Notes: a model not told the origin generated them from the sequence alone. A stretch of DNA of 34,190 nt from an uncultured Clostridia bacterium (GCA_946629065.1 CAMOXK010000016.1:1-34190), one strand, 5' to 3'. Positions 7,687 to 14,508 are shown, counted from the first letter of the stretch. Numbers and translations are program-made.

Positions 7687-8310
7687 TCAGCCCTCAAACC
7701 AGCGCAGGGCGAAGTCCCCCACCGCCTCGGTCAACCGCTTGATCTCCCAGCCGGCGGTGTTCACCGTCAGGTCAAAGGCGCTGGCATCCCCGTGGTGCTT
7801 GCCGGTGATCACCTCCCGGGTGCGGATGCGGTTTTTGTCGATGCGGCGGATGTTGCGCAGGATCTCCTTTTCCGTGAGGCGCTGGGCCCGGGGCTTTTTC
7901 TGCTCGTGGCCCATGCAGCGGCGGAGTCTGGCGTCCAGATCCGCGCAGACGTAGATGCGGAAGGGGTGGTAGTCCTGCAAAATCACGTCCGCGTCCCGGC
8001 CCACGATGATGCAGTCGTTGCCCGCCTCGGCGATCTCCAGCAGGATCTCCCGCTCCTTCACCAGCAGCTGGGTCCGCATCCCGGGATCCAGCACCACCCG
8101 GTCAAAGCTGTTGCGGAAGGTAAGCTGCACGTTCTGCCAGCCGTGGTTTCCCAGCACCCTTCTGACATAGTCCGGGTCCAGACCCTGGTCCTGGGCCAGG
8201 GTGTCGATGATCTCCTTGTCATAATAGTCCCAGCCAAGCCGGTCCGCCAGGCGCTTTCCCAGCTCCCGGCCTCCGCTGCCGAACTGGCGGCTCACGGTGA
8301 TGATACGCAT
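7687..8310 (-). CDS. Cytidylate-kinase-like protein
   Basis: A 207-residue protein starting MRIITVSRQFGSGGRELGKR, the signature of the cytidylate_kin2 (AAK_33-like) family, with a glycine-rich nucleotide-binding loop at about residues 8-16. Later blocks are IIVGRDADVIL and a lid-like region rich in Arg (RLRRCMGHEQKKPRAQRLTE). Members are predicted P-loop kinases of unproven substrate, distinct from the true Cmk. The start at ATG 8310 has GAGGAAAG upstream. It is translationally close to the MATE exporter gene, a pairing I cannot explain functionally. Confidence 0.85.
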   Translation of the reverse strand: MRIITVSRQFGSGGRELGKRLADRLGWDYYDKEIIDTLAQDQGLDPDYVRRVLGNHGWQNVQLTFRNSFDRVVLDPGMRTQLLVKEREILLEIAEAGNDCIIVGRDADVILQDYHPFRIYVCADLDARLRRCMGHEQKKPRAQRLTEKEILRNIRRIDKNRIRTREVITGKHHGDASAFDLTVNTAGWEIKRLTEAVGDFALRWFEG

Positions 8311-8353
8311 GTTCTTTCCTCTCTTTTCTATAAAGCCCCGCCTGTCGACGGAT

Positions 8354-9373
8354 TTACAGTTCCTTGATATAAAAGCGGTCCATGGTCCCGTGGACGGCCT
8401 CCGCGGGCCGGGGGATCTGCCGGTAGCCGCTCTTTTCATAGACATGGAGCGCCGCCCGGAGATTGGTATGGGTCTCCAGGTAGAGGCGCCTGTAGCCCAG
8501 CTCCCGGGCCTTGTCCTCGATCCGGGCGATCATGGCATAGCCCAGGCCCGCGCCCTTGGCCTCATCTGTGAGATAGAGCTTCTGCAGCTCTCCGCAGTCC
8601 TCGAAGAAAGGAAGTTCCGCGACTCCCACGCCGCCCAGGGTCTGCCCGGCCTCGTCCCGCGCCACCAGGTAAAAGCGCTTTGCCGGGTCGGCCAGATAAT
8701 AGCCGCTCAGATGGTCCAGCTGCTCGTCGTAATAAGCTGTGCCCGGCAGGGCCAGGTCGTGCATTTCCAGATTGTGCCGGACGATCCGGGCAAGGGCCGC
8801 ATCATCTTCCGCGGTGATGGGAGAAAAGCGCACTGCTTCTGTTCCCTTTGCCCCGCTGCCCTCATAGCGGTACTCCAAGCCGAAGTCGTGGTCGTCCGCC
8901 TCCTCCCGCAGATAATCGAAGCCCGCCTCCGACACGATGCGAAAGCCGCATGCTTCGTGGGTTTTCAGGGAGGCCCGGTTCCCCTTGCCCACGCAGTCAC
9001 AGAGCCGGAAGGGGCCCTCCCGCTTCATTTCCTCCAGCACCCCGGTAAGAAGCCGGGAGGCGCAGCCCTGTTTTCGGCAATCCGGGCGGGTCTCCAAAGC
9101 TTCCAGATAGAAGAGTCCGGGCCGGACGGTGGAGATCCGGCAGGCGCTGACCCAAACCGCGTTTTCTTCCAGGATCCAATACACGCTTCCCTTCCGGGAG
9201 AAGAAATCGGTCCTCAGAAATTCCAGGAAACCCGCTTCCACCTTGCGCACTGCCTCGGCCTTGTCCGCATCGTCCGGATAGAACCAGTCCGTGTTCTCAA
9301 AGTTGCTCTCGGCATAGACGTCCATCAGCGCTCTGGTGTTCAGGTCTTCATACCGGGTGATTTTTCGCAGCAT
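8354..9373 (-). CDS. Tandem GNAT acetyltransferase
   Basis: A 339-residue protein with two GNAT (acetyl-CoA N-acetyltransferase) domains. The first spans about 1-165 and carries LEALETRPDCRKQGCASRLL as its acetyl-CoA loop. The second spans about 185-339, with KLYLTDEAKGAGLGYAMIAR as its loop and LYLETHTNLRAALHVYEKSG as its C-terminal GNAT motif. In the first domain the loop reads RKQGCA rather than the usual R/Q-x-x-G-x-G/A, so it may be less active. The substrate is unknown. The start at ATG 9373 has AAGGAGAC upstream. It overlaps the DUF3795 gene by 26 bp. Confidence 0.88.
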   Translation of the reverse strand: MLRKITRYEDLNTRALMDVYAESNFENTDWFYPDDADKAEAVRKVEAGFLEFLRTDFFSRKGSVYWILEENAVWVSACRISTVRPGLFYLEALETRPDCRKQGCASRLLTGVLEEMKREGPFRLCDCVGKGNRASLKTHEACGFRIVSEAGFDYLREEADDHDFGLEYRYEGSGAKGTEAVRFSPITAEDDAALARIVRHNLEMHDLALPGTAYYDEQLDHLSGYYLADPAKRFYLVARDEAGQTLGGVGVAELPFFEDCGELQKLYLTDEAKGAGLGYAMIARIEDKARELGYRRLYLETHTNLRAALHVYEKSGYRQIPRPAEAVHGTMDRFYIKEL

Positions 9374-9653
9374 TTTCGTCTCCTTGCACTTCTCCCCGCA
9401 GGAAGCGCATCCGGCGGTAAGCTTCTTCATGGCTCTCGCTCTCGCCGTAGAATTCCCGCATCATGGGGCAGGGGAAATCCGGGCAGAGGCCGCAGCAGGG
9501 GATCTTCCTCTCCCCACAGCAGGCCACAGGCGGGCAGGCGTCCCCCTCGGGCCAGACGCTCTCCCGGCAGCCGGGGCATTTTTCATTTTGAAGATCCGGA
9601 CAGGCGGAACAGTCCACCCCGCAAAAGCCGATTTTTCCAAGCTCCATTCCCAT
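9348..9653 (-). CDS. DUF3795 cysteine-rich protein
   Basis: A 101-residue protein with about ten cysteines in an ordered pattern: GFCGVDCSACPDL, then KCPGCRE, ACPPVACC, and IPCCGLCPDFPCP. This matches DUF3795, small proteins thought to bind zinc or an iron-sulfur cluster. The start was placed at ATG 9653 (MGMELGKIGFCG); a second ATG at 9647 is possible. Its last codons overlap the start of the downstream double GNAT gene in another frame, implying coupled translation. The function is unknown. Confidence 0.8.
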   Translation of the reverse strand: MGMELGKIGFCGVDCSACPDLQNEKCPGCRESVWPEGDACPPVACCGERKIPCCGLCPDFPCPMMREFYGESESHEEAYRRMRFLRGEVQGDENAAKNHPV

Positions 9654-9891
9654 CGTCTCTTTCCCCTTACGCCACCCTCGCTCTCCCGTCCATATCCGGT
9701 GATGCGCCATACACAGTTAGCCTGCGGTCATGCGCCATCGGAGCCTAAGGATCCTTGGGGATTCGAACCCCGTGCCCGCTCACGGCACATCCGCTGTGCA
9801 GCTTGGGCAGCTGCCGCCTGATATGCGCCCGGAAAAGCTACCAACAGAATATTTACGTGTCTGTCTGCCTGAGCCGTCCCGCCCCGATCTC
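9654..9891. other. Gene-free stretch with a tRNA-like T-arm
   Basis: No convincing gene. On the minus strand, 9757-9771 reads as a T-arm (GGGG, loop TTCGAAT, CCCC), next to a GTGCC/GGCAC hairpin (about 9773-9789) and a GCAGC/GCTGC arm with a 7-nt loop (about 9796-9815). The parts look like a tRNA with a long variable arm, but no 7-bp acceptor stem can be formed. A GATGCGCCAT-type 10-mer occurs at 9701 and again, with one change, at 9729. It is possibly a decayed tRNA. Confidence 0.3.
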
Positions 9892-10005
9892 GTAGGGGCC
9901 GTTCACGAACGGCCCGTGCGGTACGATCCTTGACATGCGAATTCGCCCGGGCGAAATACAACGCAGGAACCGTCCTCTGCCGGGCGCTTCGTGAAGCGCC
10001 CCTAC
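9892..10005. repeat. GTAGGGGC element with GCGAATTCGC core (hybrid copy)
   Basis: The left end GTAGGGGCCG folds with CGGCCC around TTCACGAA. The right end GGGCGC folds with GCGCCCCTAC around TTCGTGAA. The centre holds the palindrome GCGAATTCGC. It thus combines the short GTAGGGGC double-hairpin layout of 336-401 and the GAATTC centre of 142-285, linking both into one superfamily. It lies just downstream of the DIP1984 gene. Confidence 0.75.
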
Positions 10006-10054
10006 GCTTTCGATGCTCGGGAGAGGGTTACGTCACAGCAAACCAGATTTCATT

Positions 10055-10510
10055 TCACTCTTTCAAACCGGTCTTCCAGTTGGTCTCCTGGAGCAGGTTA
10101 TCGATCTGTCTGGCTTCCTTGGCCATCCGGTCCACTTCTTTCTGCAGGTCCGCGGCTTTCAGCACAGCCTTCACCTTGATCTCCGTGCCTCTGGCCCGGC
10201 TGGTGCTCTGTCCCGCGGTATAGACCAGATCCCGGTAGGCCGAGAGCTTCAGCAGCAGGGCGTCCTTCTTCGCGATGAGCTCGGTCAGGGTCTGCCCCTC
10301 CACCTTCGTCTTGCTGTTGGTGAGATTAATCTGCGCCATCAGCACTTCCAGGCGCTTCACCGCCCCGTCCAGCTCCTCCAGCAGCTTCACCGGGTCCTCG
10401 GCGGGCTCCTCGCCCTCCTGGGTCAGGATGCAGTTTCCCAAACGGCGGCGCAGCTCCTCGATCTTCCGGTTCAGATCCGCCCGCTCCTGTAAAGCCTCTG
10501 CCAGCTTCAT
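10055..10510 (-). CDS. DIP1984-family protein
   Basis: A 151-residue, largely helical, charged protein. It opens MKLAEALQERADLNRKIEEL and continues with GEEPAEDPVKLLEELD, then INLTNSKTKVEGQTLTELIA; this order matches the DIP1984 family (sometimes labelled septicolysin). The strongly heptad-like helices suggest a coiled-coil bundle. No enzymatic motif is seen and the function is unknown. AGGAGGAG lies upstream, and a promoter with its -35 in a hairpin loop is positioned just ahead of it. It is followed by a palindromic repeat. Confidence 0.85.
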   Translation of the reverse strand: MKLAEALQERADLNRKIEELRRRLGNCILTQEGEEPAEDPVKLLEELDGAVKRLEVLMAQINLTNSKTKVEGQTLTELIAKKDALLLKLSAYRDLVYTAGQSTSRARGTEIKVKAVLKAADLQKEVDRMAKEARQIDNLLQETNWKTGLKE

Positions 10511-10548
10511 AGCTCTCTCCTCCTGTTTTTCAAGTATTTTTCACGGCG

Positions 10549-10586
10549 ATTGTAGCACAGCGCCCCGGGCCTTTCAAGCCCGGGGC
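10549..10586 (-). promoter_or_regulatory. Promoter with its -35 box in a hairpin loop (DIP1984 gene)
   Basis: On the minus strand, a 9-bp GC stem (10562-10570 with 10578-10586, GCCCGGGGC) has the loop TTGAAAG. The loop's TTGAAA is a good -35, followed after 17 bp by TACAAT (10549-10554), which has an extended TGC in front. A near-twin lies at 11923-11960. The hairpin also follows the DUF3592-like gene's stop by about 40 bp but has no T-tract, so promoter function looks better supported than termination. Confidence 0.6.
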
Positions 10587-10627
10587 ACGTGTGTTTTCAT
10601 TAGCAGTGGCTGAACATTCTCCCCGGG

Positions 10628-10894
10628 TCAGTCCTTTCCGGTGACGATCTTCACCTTCCCGGGCTTTTCCTCGTCGTAGATCAGCTCCACCTGTTCCCCC
10701 ACCTTCGGCACCGGGACGCCCGCGGCGATCCACTTTCTTTTGCAGTATTCGATCCCGTCCACTTCATACTGCACCCGGACCACATAGGGGAAAATGGCCC
10801 CGTCCAGCGGTCCCGTCCGAATTGCCTTGGTGTTGATTTTCAGCCACCACTGCTTCCTGGCCGAGAGGATGGTTCCCATGGTTCTTTTCTGCAT
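10628..10894 (-). CDS. Small DUF3592-like protein
   Basis: An 88-residue protein with the arrangement VVRVQYEVDGIEYCKRKWI, then PKVGEQVELIYDEEKPGKVKI. This resembles the soluble beta-barrel part of DUF3592 proteins (V-x-Y-x-VdGkxY, then P-x-xG-x-x-V-x-v-xYdpenP). The membrane segments usual in that family are missing, and the N-terminus (TILSARKQWWLKINTKAI) is basic. The function is unknown. GGAGAG precedes ATG 10894; ATG 10879 is an alternative. It lies 30 bp after TfoX and is probably the last gene of the GyrI-TfoX operon. Confidence 0.65.
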   Translation of the reverse strand: MQKRTMGTILSARKQWWLKINTKAIRTGPLDGAIFPYVVRVQYEVDGIEYCKRKWIAAGVPVPKVGEQVELIYDEEKPGKVKIVTGKD

Positions 10895-10924
10895 GTTTTT
10901 TCTCTCCCTTCCACGATCCGTCCC

Positions 10925-11251
10925 TTATGTCCGCTTTCTCTTCGGCGCGGGCAGCTCCGCCGCGATGGTCTCCACCATCCGGCACAGCAGCTCCCGCCGG
11001 TCCACATCCGCCAGCAGCAGCTCCTTCGCCCCTTCATAGGGAAGCTCCGTCTCCGCGGGGAGCCCCGCCTCCGCCAGCAGCCGCAGCGCGCCGGGGGTGG
11101 GTTTCAGCAGCAGCCGGTCGTCATACACGCCGCCCACCACTTTTCCCTGACAGTAGAGCACGTATTCCCCCATCATGGAGCGAACGGCGATCCCCTCCGC
11201 ACCGGCCAGCTGTTCCAGCACAAAGTCCAGATAGGCTTTTGTCGAGGCCAT
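10925..11251 (-). CDS. TfoX N-terminal domain protein
   Basis: A 108-residue protein. It has the TfoX_N signature: an N-terminal helix, then VRSMMGEYVLYCQGKVVGGV, YDDRLLLKPTPGA, and LPYEGAKELLLADVDRRE. The domain resembles that of the competence regulator Sxy/TfoX, but stand-alone N-domain versions are widespread and of unknown role, so competence control should not be assumed. It starts 4 bp after the GyrI-like stop, which makes co-transcription near certain. The C-terminus ends in a basic tail (PAPKRKRT). Confidence 0.88.
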   Translation of the reverse strand: MASTKAYLDFVLEQLAGAEGIAVRSMMGEYVLYCQGKVVGGVYDDRLLLKPTPGALRLLAEAGLPAETELPYEGAKELLLADVDRRELLCRMVETIAAELPAPKRKRT

Positions 11252-11255
11252 GCCC

Positions 11256-11888
11256 TCACTCCTTCCGGATGGGGTGGCGGATCACGGTCCTCCACTTTTC
11301 CGGCGCGACCTTCCGCGCATCCGAGAGATAGATCTCGTGGTGTTGCCGCTCCTCGCTCAGGTCGTTCCCATAGCCCTTTTCCCGGACGTAGGCATCCATG
11401 AGCGCCACGGTGGCGGGCTCGGCGTCAAAGGGGCCCTCATGCAGGATCTGGACGCAGAGGCCCTCGTCCACCGTGAGAAACTCCGCCGCGGAGCAGTCCA
11501 GCTTTTTCTTCTTGGCGGCCATCTCCACCGCCCAGGCAAAGTCCTTTTCCGTCACGAATTCCGGCAGCCGGATCACGGAGATCCACCGAAAGGCGGCCTT
11601 GTTGCCGTAGTCGATGCCTTCCACGCCCTCCTGCCGCCAGAAGCCCTCCAGGGGCGGCACCACGTAATCGTAAAAGCCCTCGATCCGGTAGTCGGTCTTG
11701 TAGCTCATTTTCAGGGTGTAGGCCACCGCATACAGCACGCCGATAGCCTGCTGATAGGTGCCGCCCTCTTCATTGGGGTCGCCCTGACCCCGAACGGCAA
11801 TGTAGTTTGCCCGGGGCACGGTCACGATCTCCGGCCTGTTTTTCGGCTGGTAGAATTCTTTGTATTCCTTCTTGAAGTCAAAGGCCAT
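11256..11888 (-). CDS. GyrI-like small-molecule-binding protein
   Basis: A 210-residue protein opening DFKKEYKEFYQPKNRPEIVT followed by VPRANYIAVRGQGDPNEEGG, typical of the GyrI-like (SOUL/SHS2) binding domain in Clostridia; WRTVIRHPIRKE is also the usual C-terminus. There is no DNA-binding domain, so it is probably a free ligand-binding or hydrolase-like protein. Known relatives bind or cleave small drugs, but the ligand here is unknown. It heads an operon with TfoX and the DUF3592-like gene, behind the hairpin-loop promoter at 11923-11960. Confidence 0.88.
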   Translation of the reverse strand: MAFDFKKEYKEFYQPKNRPEIVTVPRANYIAVRGQGDPNEEGGTYQQAIGVLYAVAYTLKMSYKTDYRIEGFYDYVVPPLEGFWRQEGVEGIDYGNKAAFRWISVIRLPEFVTEKDFAWAVEMAAKKKKLDCSAAEFLTVDEGLCVQILHEGPFDAEPATVALMDAYVREKGYGNDLSEERQHHEIYLSDARKVAPEKWRTVIRHPIRKE

Positions 11889-11922
11889 GGTGCCGCCCTC
11901 CCTTTCACTTTCTCACGCTGCT

Positions 11923-11960
11923 ATGTTAACACAATGCCCCGGGCGCATCAAGCCCGGGGC
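11923..11960 (-). promoter_or_regulatory. Promoter with its -35 box in a hairpin loop (GyrI operon)
   Basis: On the minus strand a 9-bp stem (11936-11944 with 11952-11960, GCCCCGGGC) carries TTGATGC as its 7-nt loop. TTGATG is followed after 17 bp by TAACAT (11923-11928) with an extended TGT in front. This is the same architecture as 10549-10586. It lies downstream of the reductase gene and might also act as a terminator for it, though no T-tract is present. Confidence 0.55.
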
Positions 11961-11979
11961 AGGATTTCGTATCGATATT

Positions 11980-12492
11980 TTACAGCGAGGCCGCCAGCTC
12001 CCGGAGCTTTTCCGTCACATCCGGGTCGTGATTGGTATAGATGCCGCCGTCCTCCAGGCCCAGATAGCCCAGGAAATCCCCGTCATAGGAAAACTTGGCC
12101 CCCACGTACATGTCCGGATCCCCGGAGCTGAGGAACATGGCCGCCTTTTTCAGGCTCGCCGGCGCCTTGGGATAGAGCGCGGCATAGAAGCGGTCGATGG
12201 CGCATTTGAGCTGGCCGGAGATGCCGTGGTAGTAGATGGGCGCCGCCAGCACCAGCATTTCCGTATCACGGAGCTCTGCGTAGATCTGCTGCATGTCGTC
12301 CTTCTGGACGCAGCTGCCCTGTCCCTTCCCGTGGCAATACTCGCAGGCGAGGCAGCCGCGGATGTTCATGCGGCATACAGGGAACTCGACGACCTGGTGG
12401 CCCAGCCGCTCCGCCTCCTCCCGAAAGATTCTGATCATGGCGGCGGTGTCTCCGCCGGGTCTGGGGCTGCCGTTTAATACAAGGATCTTCAT
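11980..12492 (-). CDS. Flavodoxin-like NAD(P)H-dependent FMN reductase
   Basis: A 170-residue cytosolic flavoprotein. The phosphate-binding loop NGSPRPGG is at 7-14, the flavin-ring segment APIYYHGISGQLK at 84-96, and a GCLACEYC cluster at 46-53 is followed by Cys61 and KDDM. The CxxCxxC...C spacing is common in iron-sulfur flavoprotein relatives and in simple reductases of this family, so a metal centre is possible but not shown. It likely reduces quinones, azo compounds or flavin. GGAGG lies 7 nt upstream of the ATG. It appears to be a single-gene unit. Confidence 0.9.
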   Translation of the reverse strand: MKILVLNGSPRPGGDTAAMIRIFREEAERLGHQVVEFPVCRMNIRGCLACEYCHGKGQGSCVQKDDMQQIYAELRDTEMLVLAAPIYYHGISGQLKCAIDRFYAALYPKAPASLKKAAMFLSSGDPDMYVGAKFSYDGDFLGYLGLEDGGIYTNHDPDVTEKLRELAASL

Positions 12493-12598
12493 TCTGAAAC
12501 CTCCGAAATCATTTTTTGCCCGGGGCGCTCCGGGCCATCAGAACGGCTCTCCCTCACGTCGGGCCGATGGCAGCAGGGGTGACGTTTTTCGGCTCGTA

Positions 12599-13306
12599 TC
12601 AGCCTCGCAGAAGGAACTTGAGCCCGGCCAGCAGCAGAAGATGCCCCGGATAGAAAAGGTAAAACAGCCACTTGAGCCCCTTACCCTTTTTCCCGTTATA
12701 CAGGGCCAGGGGAAGAAAGCTCAGTCCCGTGGCGCTGTAGTAGCCCACTGTTCTGGTGAGCGCCAGGAAGCCTACGCCCACGCCGCTTCGCAGCAGCGGG
12801 TGCTTCTTCCGCAGCGCGTAAAACAGGAACACGGAGATCACGGCGAAGATGGTATAGTCCGCCTTCAGCAGCAGCGCCAGGACCGCGACGGCCCCGACGG
12901 CAAGCACGCCCAGCGCCGTTTTCCAGGCGGGGATCTGCGCTCCTTCCGTCCCTTCTCCGCCCCGGATCCGGTCATAGAGCATCAGGGCCAGGATCGAGAG
13001 GAAGAAGGTCAGCATGATGTTCTGGTGGCTCAGACCGATCCTGCTCTCAAAGGCCAGGTCAAAGGGGATCTCGCTGATGAGGGCGAAAATGCCCATGCGG
13101 AGGAGGTATTTCCTTCTGTCCCGGGTGTGGGCGTAGCCCTCCGCGATGCAGAAGGCAAACAGCGGCATCGCGAGTCTGCCCGCCGCTCTCAGCCACGTCG
13201 CTCCGGGGAAAAACAGGTCGCCCACATGATCCAGCACCATGCTGATCATGGCGATGATCTTCAGCATGGTCCCGTCCAGGATCTGATATCGCTTCGTGCC
13301 GCTCAT
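12599..13306 (-). CDS. TraX family membrane protein
   Basis: A 235-residue polytopic protein. It begins with ILDGTMLKIIAMISMVLDHV, the TraX signature (LK-x-IA-x-x-MxxDHxG), then RLAMPLFAFCIAEGY and SEIPFDLAFES, all canonical for the family. There are about seven membrane segments. The family is named for F-pilin N-acetylation, but chromosomal copies in Clostridia are not linked to conjugation, and no pilin is nearby. The start was set at ATG 13306 with GGGGAGG upstream. It follows the glycine-zipper peptide by 58 bp. Confidence 0.92.
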   Translation of the reverse strand: MSGTKRYQILDGTMLKIIAMISMVLDHVGDLFFPGATWLRAAGRLAMPLFAFCIAEGYAHTRDRRKYLLRMGIFALISEIPFDLAFESRIGLSHQNIMLTFFLSILALMLYDRIRGGEGTEGAQIPAWKTALGVLAVGAVAVLALLLKADYTIFAVISVFLFYALRKKHPLLRSGVGVGFLALTRTVGYYSATGLSFLPLALYNGKKGKGLKWLFYLFYPGHLLLLAGLKFLLRG

Positions 13307-13364
13307 CTCCGCCGCCTCCCCTTCGCGCAAAGGTCATGGATATATGGCTCCGCCGTTACGATGA

Positions 13365-13580
13365 CTACTGCTTATCGTCCGTGTGCCCCTCGTTATCCTC
13401 TTCGCTGCCGTGACCCAATGACAGGCCCAGACACAAACCAGCGGAAAGTCCGATCGGCATCCACAGGCCGATATTGTCCGTTGCCGCTCCGATCGCTGTC
13501 CCGACCGCGATTCCCATACACATGCCGAGCGGCAGACCGTATGCGTTTTTCTTCTTATCCTTCTTTTTGTTCTCGTTCAT
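13365..13580 (-). CDS. Small glycine-zipper membrane peptide
   Basis: A 71-residue protein. It has a very basic N-terminus (MNENKKKDKKKNAYG) and a central hydrophobic region with G-x3-G spacing (GMCMGIAVGTAIGAATDNIG, then GLSAGLCLGLSLG), ending in an acidic tail. It is a plausible two-helix membrane hairpin. Similar small proteins occur in many Firmicutes, often next to stress genes, with no known role. GGAGAGG lies upstream of ATG 13580. It is probably co-transcribed with TraX. Confidence 0.7.
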   Translation of the reverse strand: MNENKKKDKKKNAYGLPLGMCMGIAVGTAIGAATDNIGLWMPIGLSAGLCLGLSLGHGSEEDNEGHTDDKQ

Positions 13581-13619
13581 GCTGCACCTCTCCAAATTCA
13601 GGCACCTTTCCCTGTCTCC

Positions 13620-13735
13620 CTTGCAGGGGCCGCCGCCCCCGCCGGTCGGAATCGTCCCCCCCTTGCCCGAAGGAAGGATCCCGACCTTGGCTCCCCCTCC
13701 GGGGGAGCTGTCAGCGAAGCTGACTGAAGGGGTCC
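13620..13735. repeat. GC-rich repeats including a CTCCCC/GCGAAGC hairpin copy
   Basis: GCTCCCCC pairs with GGGGGAGC (13690-13697 and 13701-13708), then GTCAGC-gaa-GCTGAC (13710-13724) and TGAAGGGG. The segment TTGCAGGGGCCG near 13620 recurs near 31160. The same hairpin family is at 3655-3748 and 31083-31110. Confidence 0.65.
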
Positions 13736-13821
13736 GCCGGTCCGCTCAAGCAGCTGACCTCCACCGTCTCTTCTCCGGGAACTCCTGTTGCTCTGCCCGG
13801 GCATCAGCAAATCGGGATCTG

Positions 13822-13968
13822 CTATTCTTTTCCGAAGAGTATGCCCTTCAGCTCGCTTACTACATTTCTTTTCGGGCGTACTGCCGCCAACAGATACCTG
13901 GTTATCGGAAATATCATACCATACAACGCGCATTTTGGGAAGAACCAAAGAGGCCTTGATTCAATCAT
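13822..13968 (-). CDS. Possible 48-residue peptide (weak)
   Basis: A short frame beginning MIESRPLWFFPKCALYGMIF and ending in a basic, amphipathic tail (VVSELKGILFGKE). The start lies inside the direct repeat that borders the ars cassette. AAGGGA upstream is a poor ribosome site. I do not recognise it, and it may be a relic of a longer gene truncated by the insertion. The rest of 13736-14165 holds no gene, but an inverted repeat is seen (TTTCCGCGG 14090-14098 with CCGCGGAAA 14111-14119). Confidence 0.25.
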   Translation of the reverse strand: MIESRPLWFFPKCALYGMIFPITRYLLAAVRPKRNVVSELKGILFGKE

Positions 13969-13983
13969 AATCAGAGTCCCTTT
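13964..13983. repeat. Left direct repeat of the ars cassette
   Basis: These 20 bases are identical to 16031-16050. In both copies a GAT triplet also sits three bases further left. The pair encloses the AT-richer thioredoxin-like, permease and ArsR genes plus the GGGGTGCATT array, about 2.1 kb in all. It could be a target duplication, an attachment site, or two copies of a terminator-like hairpin. Confidence 0.75.
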
Positions 13984-14023
13984 TTGTCTGAGTGCAACTA
14001 CTGTGTTTAACGTGATCCTCTCC

Positions 14024-14050
14024 CAAAAATAGAAGCCCGGCGAACCGGGT
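14024..14050 (-). terminator. Possible terminator of the ars-type operon
   Basis: On the minus strand, CCCGG and CCGGG pair around a TTCG tetraloop (14036-14049), followed by CTTCTATTTTTGG. The stem is short but the tetraloop and T-run are good. It lies about 215 bp past the last gene, beyond the tandem repeats. Confidence 0.45.
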
Positions 14051-14173
14051 CCGATTTTGAGAAGGAAGAAGGAGACTGCGGATATGGAATTTCCGCGGCG
14101 CTTACGCAAACCGCGGAAACGGAATGGAGCAGGCTTCTTCTGACGCTGGCAAATCACGCTAATAATGATACCA

Positions 14174-14265
14174 AATGCACCCCGGGGTCAGGGCGGGGTG
14201 CATTTTGGTCTGCCCGGGGTGCATTTTCAAAGGGTGGGGTGCATTTGCGTTGGGTGGGGTGCATT
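14174..14265. repeat. GGGGTGCATT tandem array with an inverted copy (IS-end-like)
   Basis: GGGGTGCATT occurs at 14195, 14216, 14236 and 14256, a 20-21-bp period, with one inverted AATGCACCCC at about 14175-14184 that can pair with the first. The inter-unit bases vary. Regularly spaced subterminal repeats of this kind are typical of IS21-family transposon ends, so this may be a leftover transposon end. Alternatively it is a regulatory array. No transposase gene is present. Confidence 0.5.
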
Positions 14266-14266
14266 A

Positions 14267-14494
14267 CTATAAAAGTTTCATCACTTCTTTTGCCTTCAAC
14301 ACACGTCCCATGGACACAACCTTGTTATCGACCATCAGCGCTGGGGTACTCATAATGCCGTATTCCATGATTTTGGCCATGTCGGTGATGTACTCGATTT
14401 CAGCTTCGATTCCTTTTTCGGCAACCGCCTCTTTTACTGCCGCCAAAAGATTCTCACAGTTGCGGCATCCGCCGCCTAAAACCTTGATGTTCAT
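14267..14494 (-). CDS. Small thioredoxin-like redox protein
   Basis: A 75-residue protein beginning MNIKVLGGGCRNCENLLAAV, the redox-active disulfide (thioredoxin_3, MTH895/TM0889-like) family, with the active pair Cys10 and Cys13 in GCRNC. The cis-proline segment STPALMVDNKVV follows at about 49-60, consistent with a minimal thioredoxin fold. In many genomes this protein is encoded beside an UPF0718/ArsP permease and an ArsR regulator, as here. It probably reduces or delivers the thiol-bound substrate of the permease, but this is inference. It follows the permease gene by 14 bp. Confidence 0.9.
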   Translation of the reverse strand: MNIKVLGGGCRNCENLLAAVKEAVAEKGIEAEIEYITDMAKIMEYGIMSTPALMVDNKVVSMGRVLKAKEVMKLL

Positions 14495-14508
14495 GGATGA
14501 TCCTCCTG

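Noticed and set aside
9757-9835. Functional tRNA on the minus strand
   Set aside because: The T-arm is good, but no 7- or 8-bp acceptor stem, no U33-containing anticodon loop and no CCA-compatible end could be found.
11980-12492. Arsenic-related role (ArsH-like) for the flavodoxin-like reductase
   Set aside because: It is shorter than ArsH, lacks its N-terminal part, and is not in the ars-type operon.
12509-12532. GC-rich hairpin before the FMN reductase gene as a terminator for TraX
   Set aside because: Read on the minus strand the stem is followed by an A-run, not a T-run, so it does not look like an intrinsic terminator.
12599-13306. Conjugative element suggested by TraX
   Set aside because: No relaxase, coupling protein or type IV secretion gene is in the window; chromosomal TraX homologues are common in Clostridia.
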